From positions 2,976,001-3,040,000 of the forward strand of contig NZ_CP019445.1 in assembly GCF_001975225.1 (NCBI RefSeq): 64,000 bases of DNA, written 5' to 3'. Shown here piece by piece: positions 43,009 through 52,862 of this stretch; positions within the stretch are counted from its first letter, which is position 1, and each line of letters opens with the position of its first letter. The position numbers and the translations under genes are program-made. The notes under the pieces were generated by a model. It saw only the letters and a program-made list of their open reading frames with translations. It did no database searches and was not told the DNA's origin. This DNA is from Kosakonia cowanii JCM 10956 = DSM 18146. Its GTDB lineage: Bacteria; Pseudomonadota; Gammaproteobacteria; Enterobacterales; Enterobacteriaceae.

Positions 43009-44658
43009 ATGTCCAGTTTGATTAACAGCGCAATGAGCGGGCTTAGCGCAGCCCAGGCCGCGCTCAATACCGCCAGTAATAACATTGCGAGTTATAACGT
43101 CGCGGGCTATACCCGTCAGACGACGGTGTTGACCAGTTCGAACAGCACGCTGACCGGTAGCGGCTACGTGGGCAATGGTGTCACCGTGACTGGCGTTCAG
43201 CGTGAGTATGACGCCTTTATTACCAACCAGCTGCGCGCGGCGCAAAACCAGAACAGCGGGTTGACCACACGTTACGAGCAGATGTCAAAAATTGACGATG
43301 TGCTGTCGGATACCACCAACTCCCTGTCGAGCAGCCTGCAGAGCTTCTTCTCCAGCATGCAGACGCTGGTGAGTAACGCCTCCGATCCGTCGTCGCGCCA
43401 GGCGCTGCTCGGCAAAGCCGACGGTCTGGTAAACCAGTTTAAAGTGGCCGATCAGTATCTGCGTGACCAGGATAAACAGGTCAACTTATCTATCGCCACC
43501 AGCGTTGATCAGATCAACAACTACTCGAAGCAGATCGCCAACCTCAACCAGCAGATCTCTAAACTGACTGCGGTAGGTGCAGGCTCATCGCCAAACGACC
43601 TGCTCGATCAGCGCGATCAACTGGTCAGCGAACTGAACAAAGTCGTGGGTGTGGAAGTCAGCACCCAGGATGGTAGCTATAACGTCAGCATGGGTAACGG
43701 CATTACTCTGGTGCAGGGTAAGGAAGCGCGTCAACTGGCGGCGGTGCCTTCCAGCGCCGATCCGGCACGTACCACGCTGGCGTATGTCGATAAGATTGCC
43801 GGCAATGTCGAGATCCCGGAAAAGCAGGTGACCACCGGTTCACTCGGCGGCCTGCTCTCATTCCGTACGCAGGATCTGGACCAGGCGCGCAATACGCTCG
43901 GCCAGCTGGCGCTCTCGTTCGCCGACTCCTTTAACCAGCAGCACGTTAAAGGCTTTGACGCAGACGGCGATGCGGGTGAGAAGTTCTTCAATATTGGCGG
44001 GCCTTCTGCCACGTCGAACAGCAAAAACAGCGGCGACGCTACGCTGACCGCGGCCGTAACCAACAGCTCTGCGGTACAGGCGACCGACTATAAAGTGGCT
44101 TTTGACGGCACGCAGTGGAACGTCACGCGTCTGTCCAATAACACCACCATCGCGGTAACGCCGGATACGACAGACGGCACGCTCAATTTTGATGGCCTGA
44201 AAGTCTCCATCAATAACGGCTCTACCGGCGCGAAAAAAGATGACAGCTTCACCATCCGTCCGGTGAGCAACGCGATTGTGAATATGAGCGTGGCGGTGAC
44301 CGATGAGTCGAAAATCGCCATGGCGGGCGCGGCCGGTAACGGCGCGAGCGACAACCGCAACGGTCAGGATTTGTTAAAGCTGCAGAGCGCGAAAGTGGTC
44401 GGCGGGAACAAAACCTTTAACGATTCGTATGCCACGCTGGTGAGCGATGTCGGGAACAAAACCTCGACGCTGAAAACCAGCAGCGCGACACAGACTAACG
44501 TCGTGACCCAGTTGAGCAACCAGCAGCAATCTATCTCCGGGGTAAACCTCGATGAAGAGTACGGCAACCTGCAGCGTTTTCAGCAGTATTACCTGGCTAA
44601 CGCCCAGGTGCTGCAGACCGCAAGCACGTTGTTTGATGCCCTGCTGGCCATTCGTTAA
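43009..44658 (+). CDS. flgK: FlgK, hook-filament junction protein 1
   Basis: A 549-residue axial protein (E. coli 547). The N-terminus SLINSAMSGLSAAQAALNTA and the C-terminus, with SGVNLDEEYGNLQRFQQYY, are the D0/D1 helices conserved in the family; the centre is variable. It is exported with the help of FlgN and joins hook to filament. The ATG at 43009 has an AAGGAA site. Confidence 0.95.
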   Translation: MSSLINSAMSGLSAAQAALNTASNNIASYNVAGYTRQTTVLTSSNSTLTGSGYVGNGVTVTGVQREYDAFITNQLRAAQNQNSGLTTRYEQMSKIDDVLSDTTNSLSSSLQSFFSSMQTLVSNASDPSSRQALLGKADGLVNQFKVADQYLRDQDKQVNLSIATSVDQINNYSKQIANLNQQISKLTAVGAGSSPNDLLDQRDQLVSELNKVVGVEVSTQDGSYNVSMGNGITLVQGKEARQLAAVPSSADPARTTLAYVDKIAGNVEIPEKQVTTGSLGGLLSFRTQDLDQARNTLGQLALSFADSFNQQHVKGFDADGDAGEKFFNIGGPSATSNSKNSGDATLTAAVTNSSAVQATDYKVAFDGTQWNVTRLSNNTTIAVTPDTTDGTLNFDGLKVSINNGSTGAKKDDSFTIRPVSNAIVNMSVAVTDESKIAMAGAAGNGASDNRNGQDLLKLQSAKVVGGNKTFNDSYATLVSDVGNKTSTLKTSSATQTNVVTQLSNQQQSISGVNLDEEYGNLQRFQQYYLANAQVLQTASTLFDALLAIR

Positions 44659-44672
44659 GTAAGAGGTGAGTC

Positions 44673-45641
44673 ATGCGTATTAGCACGCAAATGATGTACG
44701 AACAAAATATGCGCGGCGTAACCAATGCTCAGGGCAAATGGTTAGGGTACGGCGAGCAGATGACAACCGGTCAGCGCGTTAACCGCCCGTCTGATGATCC
44801 GATCGCCGCCTCGCAGGCGGTGGTGATCTCCCAGGCGCAGGCGCAAAACACGCAATACGACACGGCGCGTACCTTCGCGAAGCAGAAAGTTTCCCTCGAA
44901 GAGAGCGTGTTGCAGCAGGTAACTACTGCCGTCACAGGCGCACAGAGCAGCATCGTGAAAGCGGGCAACGGCTCGCTGAGTGATGATGACCGCGCTTCAG
45001 TTGCCGCAGAGTTGCAGGGCTTTCGCGATCAGTTATTGAACCTCGCGAACAGCACCGACGGTAACGGCCGCTACATTTTTGGTGGCTACCGTACTGAAAA
45101 CAAGCCGTACGATGCCACAGGCAACTACAGCGGCGGTACCGACGCCATTACCCAGCAGGTTGATGCGGCGCGTACGATGGTGATCGCCCATACCGGTGAC
45201 CAGGTCTTCAACTCCGTTACCAGTAATGCGACCAAAGAGCCTGTCGATCCTGCTACAGGCGTTGCGCCTGCGCCGGAGACGGATCTGTTCAAAATGCTCG
45301 ACACGGCAATTGCAGCACTGAAGACGCCGGTAGCGGGCGACGAAACGGCGAAAGCCGCGGCGCAGGCCGCGGTGGATAAAACCAGCCGTGGTCTGGGCAA
45401 CTCCCTGAACAACGTGCTGAGCGTGCGCGCTGAACTCGGTACGCAGCTCAATGAACTGGATACCCTCGACGCGCTTGGCGACGATCGTGCGCTGTCGTTA
45501 AAGCAGCAGAAGAGCGATCTGATCGATGCTGACTGGAACTCGGTGATCTCCTCTTACACCATGCAGCAAGCGGCATTGCAGGCTTCTTATAAAGCCTTCA
45601 CCGATATGCAGGGTATGTCGCTGTTCCAGATGAACCGTTAA
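44673..45641 (+). CDS. flgL: FlgL, hook-filament junction protein 2
   Basis: A 322-residue flagellin-like protein (E. coli 317). N-terminal MRISTQMMYEQNMRGV and the GQRVNRPSDDPIAASQA motif are typical, as is the C-terminal coiled coil. It sits between FlgK and the filament. It follows flgK by 14 nt and ends at a strong terminator. Confidence 0.95.
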   Translation: MRISTQMMYEQNMRGVTNAQGKWLGYGEQMTTGQRVNRPSDDPIAASQAVVISQAQAQNTQYDTARTFAKQKVSLEESVLQQVTTAVTGAQSSIVKAGNGSLSDDDRASVAAELQGFRDQLLNLANSTDGNGRYIFGGYRTENKPYDATGNYSGGTDAITQQVDAARTMVIAHTGDQVFNSVTSNATKEPVDPATGVAPAPETDLFKMLDTAIAALKTPVAGDETAKAAAQAAVDKTSRGLGNSLNNVLSVRAELGTQLNELDTLDALGDDRALSLKQQKSDLIDADWNSVISSYTMQQAALQASYKAFTDMQGMSLFQMNR

Positions 45642-45723
45642 TAACCTTTTTACTTTGGGCATATCCTGAAACTGGAGTATGTCTGCTATGCCCGCTCTGT
45701 CTCTCCAGAGCGGGCCTTTTTTT
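45642..45723 (+). ncRNA. flgL 3' UTR, position of the FlgO small RNA of E. coli
   Basis: The short tail from the flgL stop to its terminator corresponds in position to the 3'-UTR-derived sRNA FlgO described in E. coli. I see the terminator with its U-tract, which an Hfq-bound sRNA would need, but I cannot confirm sequence homology. Assignment is by position only. Confidence 0.3.
45690..45723 (+). terminator. Intrinsic terminator after flgKL
   Basis: GCCCGCTCTG-TCTCTC-CAGAGCGGGC followed by C and seven T. Strong rho-independent terminator ending the flg operon. Confidence 0.95.
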
Positions 45724-45725
45724 AT

Positions 45726-46937
45726 CTATGCGTTTTGCTTCGCCTGCTCAAGCTTACGGGCATCGAAGAGACGAATCAGCAGTGCGATAAGCCCCGCTAC
45801 GCTCGCCAGTACCACCACGCCCTGCCATGAGGCGACAGCGTAAAGCTTGCTTCCCAGCGCGGAACCCAGCGCCATACCGATAAACACCCCCGTAAAGAGC
45901 AGCGCATTGAGTCGTCCCCGCGCCTGCGGCTCAAGGCTGTAAACCAGATTTTGATGCGCGACGAGGCTTGATTGCAGGCCAAGATCAAACCCGACCGCCG
46001 AGAGGGCAATCAGCGCCAGCTGGCCATGGGGCGGCAGGGCAGGCAGCAGGAACATCATGGCGAATGAGATCGTTACCAGCCCGGCACCGAGTTGGGTTAC
46101 ACGCTCTGCGCCCACCTTATCCGCAAGGCCTCCCGCCAACGGCGCGGCTAACGCCCCTGCGGCACCGGCAATACCGAATGTTCCGGCAACGGCGCTGCCC
46201 AGCTGATAGTGCTCAAGCAGCATCAGCGCCAGCGTCGACCAGAAGGCGCTAAAGGCTATGGACAAAAAGCCCTGCGCCAACGCCGCACGGCGCAGCGTCG
46301 GGTAGCGCTGCCAGAGATGCGCCATTGAGCGCATCAGTGCCGGATAGCTCAGCGTGGAGTGGGTAGCGAAGCGCGGCAATACTGACCACATTAAGACGCC
46401 AATTAGTGCAACGCTTACCGCCGCAAGCTGATACATCACACGCCAGCCAAACGCCGCGCCGACAAAGCCGCTGACCGTACGCGAGAGCAAAATACCGAGC
46501 AGCAGACCGGTCATTACCGTGCCGACCATTTTTCCCTGTTTCCCCGCCGGAGCGAGGATCGCCGCGGCCGGTACAATATCCTGCGCCATGGTCGCCGCCA
46601 TGCCGATTAACAGGCTGACAATAAGCAGTGAGGGCAGGTGGCTGGTCAGGCTGCAGGCCAACAGTAAGACCGCCAGCGCTGCGCTTTTCGCCACAATTAA
46701 GCGACGGCGATCGTGACGGTCGCCCAGCGGCAGCAAAAAGAGAATGCCGAGCGCGTAACCGGCCTGGGTGAGCGTCGGTACCAGCCCCATGCCATTGATG
46801 GTCAGATGCAGATCGCTACCCATCAGCGGCAGCAGCGGCTGCGAGTAGTAGATGGCCGCGACGCTGAATCCTGCGCCAAGCGCCAGCGCAAAAAAGATGC
46901 CGTTTGCCATACGGGCAGAGAGCGATTGATGGTTCAT
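45726..46937 (-). CDS. MFS transporter (probable drug or sugar exporter)
   Basis: A 403-residue major facilitator protein with twelve predicted membrane segments. Family marks are the SQPLLPLMGSDL segment in helix 1, LPLGDRHDRRRL in loop 2-3 (the MFS signature), and a repeated GGLADKVGAERV in the second half. The closest groups appear to be small-molecule exporters; the substrate is unknown. It is divergent from a LysR gene, its likely regulator. In E. coli nothing separates flgL from rne here, so the pair is an insertion. Confidence 0.82.
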   Translation of the reverse strand: MNHQSLSARMANGIFFALALGAGFSVAAIYYSQPLLPLMGSDLHLTINGMGLVPTLTQAGYALGILFLLPLGDRHDRRRLIVAKSAALAVLLLACSLTSHLPSLLIVSLLIGMAATMAQDIVPAAAILAPAGKQGKMVGTVMTGLLLGILLSRTVSGFVGAAFGWRVMYQLAAVSVALIGVLMWSVLPRFATHSTLSYPALMRSMAHLWQRYPTLRRAALAQGFLSIAFSAFWSTLALMLLEHYQLGSAVAGTFGIAGAAGALAAPLAGGLADKVGAERVTQLGAGLVTISFAMMFLLPALPPHGQLALIALSAVGFDLGLQSSLVAHQNLVYSLEPQARGRLNALLFTGVFIGMALGSALGSKLYAVASWQGVVVLASVAGLIALLIRLFDARKLEQAKQNA

Positions 46938-47074
46938 ATGGTGTCCCCGAAGAGATAAAGCTGTGAATGCGTAGTCAGGCTACGGTGTGAGCGCATTTTT
47001 ACCCATGGCGCGGTAGCGCGGTAGCCAGCGCAGTGGTAAAACGGTTATACGTGAAACGTATAGGCATAAAGATT
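46938..47074. promoter_or_regulatory. Divergent MFS / LysR promoter region with a perfect dyad
   Basis: The 137-nt gap contains TATACGT-GAA-ACGTATA (47046-47062), a perfect 7-bp inverted repeat 12 nt before the preferred LysR start. It is a good candidate for the LysR protein's binding and autoregulation site. A GCGCGGTAGC direct repeat lies near 47010-47030. Confidence 0.5.
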
Positions 47075-48013
47075 ATGAGGCGACAAGAGCGTATAGACCG
47101 GGTGGACTTAATGCGGACCTTTATTCGCATTGTTGAAGCAGGCTCCCTGTCGGCAGCGGCCCGCCAGCTGGAGACAACGCAGGCAACCGTCAGCCGTCGT
47201 TTGCAATCGCTGGAGACATTGCTTGGCGTCAAACTGCTGCTGCGCACCACCCATGCCATGAAGCTCACCGATGACGGCGAGCGCTGCTATCAACATGCAA
47301 AACGGGTGGCGGATGCCTGGGTGGCGCTGGAGGACGATCTCAGCCAGTCCGACGACGAACCGGTCGGCATGCTGCGGGTGCGCGCCCCGCATGCTTTTGG
47401 TCAGCAGCAGCTGCTGGTGCCGCTAACACAATTTCTTGAGCGTCATCCGCAGCTGACGGTGGAGTGGATGCTGAATGATAAAACCGTCGACTTTCTTAGC
47501 GCCAATATCGATTGCGCCATCCGCGTCGGGGCAGAGGTCGATCCGGCTACCGTATCGGTGCTGCTGGCAGAAGTACCGCGCAGTCTGGTGGCGTCGCCCG
47601 CGTTGCTGGAACGCTTTCCGGCTATTGAGACGCCGCAGCAGCTGAGTAACTTACCGTGGGTGGCGCTGAGTACCTTCTATCAGCATCAAATCACGCTGTA
47701 CGCGCAGGATGATGAGCAGGCGGTGCAGGTAGCCATCTCGCCACGCTTGTTTACCGACAGTCTTTACGCTGCGCGCAATACGGCACTTGCCGGGCTGGGG
47801 GTGACGTTAATCTCCAGTTGGGCGGTGGAAGAGGATATCCGCAGCGGCAGGCTGGTGACGCTGCTGCCGCAGTGGCAGGCGGCCCCATTACCGGTTCACC
47901 TTGTCTATCCGTGGGCGCGCTACTACCCCGCACGGCTGCGTAAATTCTTGCAGCTGATGCGGGAAGTGATGCCGGGGCTGAGCGGGATGCGCCAGCCGGA
48001 AATGCGGGCATAA
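47075..48013 (+). CDS. LysR-family transcriptional regulator
   Basis: A 312-residue regulator. The N-terminal winged helix (MRTFIRIVEAGSLSAAARQL with QATVSRRLQSLETLLGVKLL) and the effector domain (VEWMLNDKTVDFLSANIDCAIRVG) place it in the CrgA/AaeR-like LysR subgroup. The ATG at 47075 is preferred; an in-frame start at 47033 would put the operator dyad inside the gene. The ATG at 47111 is a further alternative. It probably controls the divergent MFS gene. The effector is unknown. Confidence 0.82.
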   Translation: MRRQERIDRVDLMRTFIRIVEAGSLSAAARQLETTQATVSRRLQSLETLLGVKLLLRTTHAMKLTDDGERCYQHAKRVADAWVALEDDLSQSDDEPVGMLRVRAPHAFGQQQLLVPLTQFLERHPQLTVEWMLNDKTVDFLSANIDCAIRVGAEVDPATVSVLLAEVPRSLVASPALLERFPAIETPQQLSNLPWVALSTFYQHQITLYAQDDEQAVQVAISPRLFTDSLYAARNTALAGLGVTLISSWAVEEDIRSGRLVTLLPQWQAAPLPVHLVYPWARYYPARLRKFLQLMREVMPGLSGMRQPEMRA

Positions 48014-48038
48014 AAAAAGCCGACCCGGAGGTCGGCTT
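48013..48038 (-). terminator. Intrinsic terminator after rne
   Basis: AAGCCGACC-CGGA-GGTCGGCTT; on the minus strand it is followed by seven T, 16 nt past the rne stop. It also abuts the LysR stop codon and may serve both transcripts. Confidence 0.88.
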
Positions 48039-48053
48039 GTTGCAGCGTTTTAC

Positions 48054-51000
48054 TTACTCAACCGCTGGCGGTTTGGTCGCCGGCGCGGTGGCGGTATGCG
48101 TGGCGCTGTGACCGCCCGCAGAACCTTTACCGTCGAAGTTGAACGCCGGGCGAACCCAGTCGCTGTGGCGCGGTGCTTCCTGTACATACGCAGGGGCAGG
48201 CGCTTTAGTCATTGGCGCGGTTGCAACCACCGGCGCGTCGGCTTTCACCGGCGCAGCTGTTTCAGCTTTCACCGCTACAGGGGCTTCAACTTTCACCGGA
48301 GCAGGGGCTTCAGCTTGCACTGGCGCTTCAACTTTTGCCGGAGCAACGTCTTCAACAACCGGTGCAGGCGCAGCCTCTTCTTTCACTGGCTCGGCCTCTT
48401 CGGCAACCTGCTCTGCGACAGAACGATCTTCCTCAGCAATCAGCTGCGGCTGCTCGTCTACCGGGGCAGAGATCGCTTCCGGATGGGTCGTTTCAACCTC
48501 GACCGGAGCTGGCTCTGCAACCGCTGCCTGCGGTTCAACCACTTCTGGCTGCTCGCTGACAGGTGCGGCTTCAACCGGTGCCTGCGGCTCAACAACCTCA
48601 GCCGGCGCGGCGGTGACCAGCTGCGCTTCAGCTACGGCTGGGGCAACTTCATGCTCTGCTGCATGCTGCTGCTCGGTTTCCAGCGCGCTGTTGTGCTGGA
48701 TCTCCTGCTGCTCGTCCTGCGCACGCGGCACCGGATAGCGAACCCACACTTTACCGGAAGCCATCTCCGGTGAGGCGCAGGCGATAGTCAGCGGCATGGC
48801 GGACTGTACCGGGTAGCGCTCGTCACGGTATCGACGGCGGCGTTGACCGCTGACACGCAGGTGACGCGGGGAGCGGCGTGAGCGGCGCGGCATGGTGTTT
48901 TCACGCGCTTCACCGTTCTCTTCCTGCTCCAGCACCGGGGCGTTTTCAACCACAGCCGGCAGATCGACTTTCGCGAGCTGAGTATGCTGCTCCTCTGGCG
49001 CGGTCTCTGCGACGGTTTCGTCGATAACGGTTTCAGCACGGTTATCATCGATGCGCACTTTCTGGCTCAGCTGGCGCTGTTTGCGGCGCGGCATCACCTG
49101 AACACGCTCTTCCTGCTCCGCTTCCTGAGCAGGCTGCTCTTCGCGGGTCAGCTCTTCACGGTTCAGTTCTTTAACTTCCTGCTGCGCCTGACGTTTATCA
49201 TCACCACGGCGGCGGTTGCGTTCACGGCGTGACGGCTGCTGCTCGTCGCGGGTTTTCGCTTTATCCGACTCGTCAACGACGGTGTTCTGGCGCGGCTCGC
49301 GATTCTCCGCGTTCTGCTGCGGTTTTTCACGACGGTTGCGGCGGTTATCTTCGCGACCTTCACGGTTCTCACGACCTTCGCGGTTATCACGATTGTCGCG
49401 GTTGTCACGTCCTTCACGACCCTCGTTGCCTTCGCTACGGGAATCACGCGAATCGCGGCGATCGTTACGGTCGCGACGGTTGCTTTGACGCGGTTTACGA
49501 CGCTCCTGCGAACGCTCAGGTTTCGCCTCTTTCTTCTCTTCCTTCACTTCAACCGGCGCAGGCGCTTCTTCGCCAGCAAACAGGTTTTTCAGGGCAGAGA
49601 CGATGCGGCCAAACAGACCAGGTGCTGCGGTAGTGGTAGCGGCAGGCTGTGCCTGGGCTGTAGGCGCGGGCTCCTGGGCTTGCGGCGCAGGCGGCACGTC
49701 TGGCATCACAAAGGTGGCGAGGGCAGGCTGCTCAGGCAGTTTACGCTCGGCATACTCCTCTTCAGACGGCAGCGCCATCTCCTCTTCATGCAGCTTCGGC
49801 AGCAGGTAGCTGAGGGTTGGCGTCTCTTCACCTTTACGTACGCGCAGCACCGAGTAGTGCGGCGTTTCCATCTGATCGTTCGGCACGATGACGCAGCGTA
49901 CGCCGCCCTGACGGGCTTCGATAGCGCTGACGGCGGCACGTTTTTCGTTCAGCAGGTAAGAGGCAACAGGAACCGGCACAATGGCGTGCACTTCCTGGGT
50001 GTTCTCTTTCAGCGCTTCTTCTTCAATCAGACGCAGAATAGAGAGCGACAGGGATTCGTTGTCACGGATGGTACCTGTACCGCTACAGCGCGGGCAGACG
50101 TGGTGGCTCGATTCACCCAGCGACGGGCTCAGACGCTGGCGGGACATCTCTAGCAGGCCGAAGCGGGAGATATGGCTGATCTGGATACGTGCACGATCCT
50201 GACGTACCGCTTCACGCAGACGGTTTTCAACCGCGCGCTGGTGGCGAACCGGGGTCATGTCGATAAAGTCGATAACGATCAGGCCGCCGAGGTCGCGCAG
50301 ACGCAGCTGACGGGCGATCTCATCTGCCGCTTCGAGGTTGGTGTTGAACGCCGTCTCTTCAATGTCGCCACCGCGGGTTGCGCGAGCGGAGTTGATGTCG
50401 ATGGCGGTCAGCGCTTCGGTGCTGTCGATAACAATCGAGCCGCCGGACGGCAGACGCACTTCACGCTGGAAGGCGGATTCGATTTGCGACTCAATCTGAT
50501 AGTGGCTGAACAGCGGGATTTCACCGGTGTAGAGCTTAATTTTGCTGCTGAAATCCGGACGACCCAGCGCGGCGATATGCTGGCGAGCCAGCTCCAGCAC
50601 TTTCGGGTTATCAATCAGGATTTCGCCAATGTCCTGGCGCAGATAGTCACGGAAAGCGCGAACGATAACGTTGCTCTCCTGGTGAATCAGGAACGGAGCC
50701 GGGCGGCTCTCTGCGGCTTTCTGAATCGCTTCCCAGTGTTTCAGGCGGAAGCTGAGATCCCACTGCAGCGCTTCGGCAGATTTGCCAACGCCTGCGGTAC
50801 GCACGATAAGACCCATGCCGTCCGGCAGTTCGAGGCTAGACAGCGCCTCTTTTAGCTCGGTACGGTCATCGCCTTCGATACGGCGAGAGATGCCGCCCGC
50901 GCGCGGGTTGTTCGGCATCAGAACGAGGTAGCTACCGGCGAGGCTGATAAAGGTGGTCAGCGCCGCGCCTTTGTTGCCGCGCTCTTCTTTGTCGATCTGG

Positions 51001-51305
51001 ACGATAACTTCCTGGCCTTCACGCAGCACATCTTTGATGTTCGGACGGCCATGCGCGTTGTAGTTGGCGGGGAAGTATTCGCGAGCGATCTCTTTGAGGG
51101 GGAGGAAACCGTGACGTTCAGCGCCGTAGTCAACGAAGGCAGCTTCAAGGCTCGGTTCAATGCGGGTGATTTTACCTTTGTAGATATTGGCTTTTTTCTG
51201 TTCATGCCCGGGGCTTTCGATATCCAGGTCGTACAGACGTTGCCCATCAACAAGTGCGACACGCAACTCTTCTTGCTGAGTTGCGTTGATTAACATTCTT
51301 TTCAT
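48054..51305 (-). CDS. rne: RNase E, essential endoribonuclease and degradosome scaffold
   Basis: A 1083-residue protein (E. coli 1061). The catalytic half is intact: S1 domain (about 37-120), catalytic Asp303 and Asp346, and the zinc-link CPRC (Cys404, Cys407). The C-terminal half is disordered, with an arginine-rich RNA-binding region, an enolase-binding type segment ([14 protein letters not shown]) and a C-terminal [16 protein letters not shown] patch like the PNPase site. The arginine-rich stretch carries an expanded RDN/REG repeat (about residues 615-655) beyond the E. coli version. RNase E matures rRNA and tRNA and starts mRNA decay; it controls its own mRNA through the long leader. Confidence 0.96.
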   Translation of the reverse strand: MKRMLINATQQEELRVALVDGQRLYDLDIESPGHEQKKANIYKGKITRIEPSLEAAFVDYGAERHGFLPLKEIAREYFPANYNAHGRPNIKDVLREGQEVIVQIDKEERGNKGAALTTFISLAGSYLVLMPNNPRAGGISRRIEGDDRTELKEALSSLELPDGMGLIVRTAGVGKSAEALQWDLSFRLKHWEAIQKAAESRPAPFLIHQESNVIVRAFRDYLRQDIGEILIDNPKVLELARQHIAALGRPDFSSKIKLYTGEIPLFSHYQIESQIESAFQREVRLPSGGSIVIDSTEALTAIDINSARATRGGDIEETAFNTNLEAADEIARQLRLRDLGGLIVIDFIDMTPVRHQRAVENRLREAVRQDRARIQISHISRFGLLEMSRQRLSPSLGESSHHVCPRCSGTGTIRDNESLSLSILRLIEEEALKENTQEVHAIVPVPVASYLLNEKRAAVSAIEARQGGVRCVIVPNDQMETPHYSVLRVRKGEETPTLSYLLPKLHEEEMALPSEEEYAERKLPEQPALATFVMPDVPPAPQAQEPAPTAQAQPAATTTAAPGLFGRIVSALKNLFAGEEAPAPVEVKEEKKEAKPERSQERRKPRQSNRRDRNDRRDSRDSRSEGNEGREGRDNRDNRDNREGRENREGREDNRRNRREKPQQNAENREPRQNTVVDESDKAKTRDEQQPSRRERNRRRGDDKRQAQQEVKELNREELTREEQPAQEAEQEERVQVMPRRKQRQLSQKVRIDDNRAETVIDETVAETAPEEQHTQLAKVDLPAVVENAPVLEQEENGEARENTMPRRSRRSPRHLRVSGQRRRRYRDERYPVQSAMPLTIACASPEMASGKVWVRYPVPRAQDEQQEIQHNSALETEQQHAAEHEVAPAVAEAQLVTAAPAEVVEPQAPVEAAPVSEQPEVVEPQAAVAEPAPVEVETTHPEAISAPVDEQPQLIAEEDRSVAEQVAEEAEPVKEEAAPAPVVEDVAPAKVEAPVQAEAPAPVKVEAPVAVKAETAAPVKADAPVVATAPMTKAPAPAYVQEAPRHSDWVRPAFNFDGKGSAGGHSATHTATAPATKPPAVE
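49346..49440. repeat. Degenerate 9-nt tandem repeat inside rne
   Basis: About ten degenerate copies of a 9-nt unit (such as CGACCTTCA, CGGTTCTCA, CGGTTATCA) encode alternating RDN and REG/REN triplets in the RNA-binding arginine-rich segment of RNase E. Such repeats can gain or lose units by slippage in multiples of three codons without breaking the frame. Confidence 0.8.
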
Positions 51306-51877
51306 CGTAACTTACTCATTATTCTTACATTGACGACTAAGCTGCGGGCAAGATTTTGCCTTTCCGGGGAGAACCGATGGCCTCGAGTCTATTACGCGTC
51401 GCCAACCTCACGGTTATCGCTCGCTTAAGAGGCGCAGTGTGTCGGTTGCCTGCATTTCCTGTGGAAAATACAGCGCAATTATCAGGGGAACAGCCTGGGA
51501 AAAACTCTCCAGAGAAGATTCCATCTACCGGTAAGGACTGCAACCCGCAGCCCGCTAACTGCCTGAAAGATCAATACGTCTTACGCCATTGCTGCGTGTA
51601 TGATCGGACAGGCAAAACTGGTCATTCCGCTCATTTACTTGTTTTAGCAAAATTCAACACGGAAAACGGCAACATTATTCCCTGCGAACCCTGTTATAGC
51701 AAGCTGACTTTTACCATTTATCACCCGGTTACTCACAGTTTCTTCACCTTTGCCCGGAGATTGGTTTAATAACCACCGAATCAACTGTATGAAACGCTGT
51801 TTACCGAATGTAATAGTCAATATAAGCATATAAAAATGAGTGGCGCTATTCAGCGTGGCTATTTAGAATCGCCTCCC
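51306..51877. promoter_or_regulatory. rne leader and divergent rne / rluC promoter region
   Basis: A 572-nt gap without a supported gene. In E. coli rne has a leader of about 360 nt, folded into hairpins that RNase E itself recognises for autoregulation; the matching stretch here would be 51306-51666. The A+T-rich part around 51640-51860 should hold the promoters of both genes. I did not assign individual boxes. Confidence 0.55.
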
Positions 51878-52831
51878 ATGAAAACTGAGACATTAGCCGT
51901 AAAATTTGTTGCTATCACCGCAGACGAAGCGGGGCAACGCATTGATAACTTTTTGCGTACGCAGTTGAAGGGCGTACCGAAGAGCATGATCTACCGTATT
52001 TTGCGTAAAGGCGAAGTACGTGTGAACAAAAAGCGCGTAAAACCAGAATATAAACTGGAAGATGGCGATGAAATTCGCATCCCGCCGGTACGCGTGGCCG
52101 AAAAAGAAGAAGAGGCAGTTTCGCCGCACCTGCAAAAGGTCGCCCAGCTTAACGACGTGATCCTCTACGAAGATGATCATATTCTGGTGTTGAATAAACC
52201 CTCCGGTACCGCGGTACACGGCGGCAGCGGTCTTAGCTTTGGCGTGATCGAGGGGCTGCGTGCGTTGCGCCCGGAAGCGCGCTTCCTCGAACTGGTTCAT
52301 CGCCTCGATCGCGACACCTCCGGCGTGCTGCTGGTGGCGAAAAAGCGTTCGGCGCTGCGTTCGCTCCATGAGCAGTTGCGCGGTAAAGAGATGCAGAAAG
52401 ATTACCTGGCGCTGGTGCGCGGGCAGTGGCAATCCCACGTGAAAACCGTGCAGGCACCGCTGCTGAAAAATATTTTGCAGAGCGGTGAGCGCATCGTACG
52501 GGTTAACAGCGAAGGCAAACCGTCGGAAACGCGCTTCAAAGTGGAAGAGCGTTACGCGTTCGCCACGCTGGTACGCTGCAGCCCAGTGACGGGGCGTACG
52601 CACCAGATCCGCGTCCATACCCAGCATGCTGGTCATCCTATTGCTTTTGACGATCGCTACGGCGACCGCGAGTTTGATAAGCAGCTTGCCTCAACCGGCT
52701 TATCACGCCTCTTTCTGCATGCGGCGGCGTTGAAGTTCACCCACCCGGCAACCGGCGAGACGCTGCGCATCGAAGCGCCCCTCGACAATGCCCTTAAGCA
52801 CTGCCTGACGACGCTGCGTAACGCAAAATAA
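51878..52831 (+). CDS. rluC: RluC, 23S rRNA pseudouridine synthase (955/2504/2580)
   Basis: A 317-residue enzyme (E. coli 319) with an N-terminal S4 domain (GQRIDNFLRTQLKGVPKSMIYR) and an RluA-type catalytic domain with Asp144 in HRLDRDTSG. It makes pseudouridines at three sites of 23S rRNA. The frame is open upstream, but the ATG at 51878 gives the E. coli start MKTET. It is divergent from rne, as in E. coli. Confidence 0.95.
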   Translation: MKTETLAVKFVAITADEAGQRIDNFLRTQLKGVPKSMIYRILRKGEVRVNKKRVKPEYKLEDGDEIRIPPVRVAEKEEEAVSPHLQKVAQLNDVILYEDDHILVLNKPSGTAVHGGSGLSFGVIEGLRALRPEARFLELVHRLDRDTSGVLLVAKKRSALRSLHEQLRGKEMQKDYLALVRGQWQSHVKTVQAPLLKNILQSGERIVRVNSEGKPSETRFKVEERYAFATLVRCSPVTGRTHQIRVHTQHAGHPIAFDDRYGDREFDKQLASTGLSRLFLHAAALKFTHPATGETLRIEAPLDNALKHCLTTLRNAK

Positions 52832-52838
52832 CGTCTCT

Positions 52839-52857
52839 CCCCTCCGTTGCGGAGGGG
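52839..52857. terminator. Hairpin between convergent rluC and hydrolase genes
   Basis: CCCCTCC-GTTGC-GGAGGGG, perfect 7-bp stem, between the two stop codons. No T-run on either side; possibly a bidirectional stop or 3' stabiliser. Confidence 0.4.
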
Positions 52858-52862
52858 ATCGC

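Noticed and set aside
48212..48760. Repeats at the rne 3' half considered as a CRISPR-like array
   Set aside because: The repeats are in frame, degenerate, without spacers of constant length, and encode a known disordered protein region.
48096..48773. Long plus-strand frames opposite the rne C-terminal half
   Set aside because: They arise from the repetitive Ala/Pro/Glu/Val codons of RNase E; their sequences are low complexity and without known homology.
51356..51769. A 137-codon open frame on the plus strand in the rne-rluC gap
   Set aside because: It overlaps the expected rne leader, has no ribosome-binding site, reads as low-quality sequence rich in chance residues and resembles no known protein.
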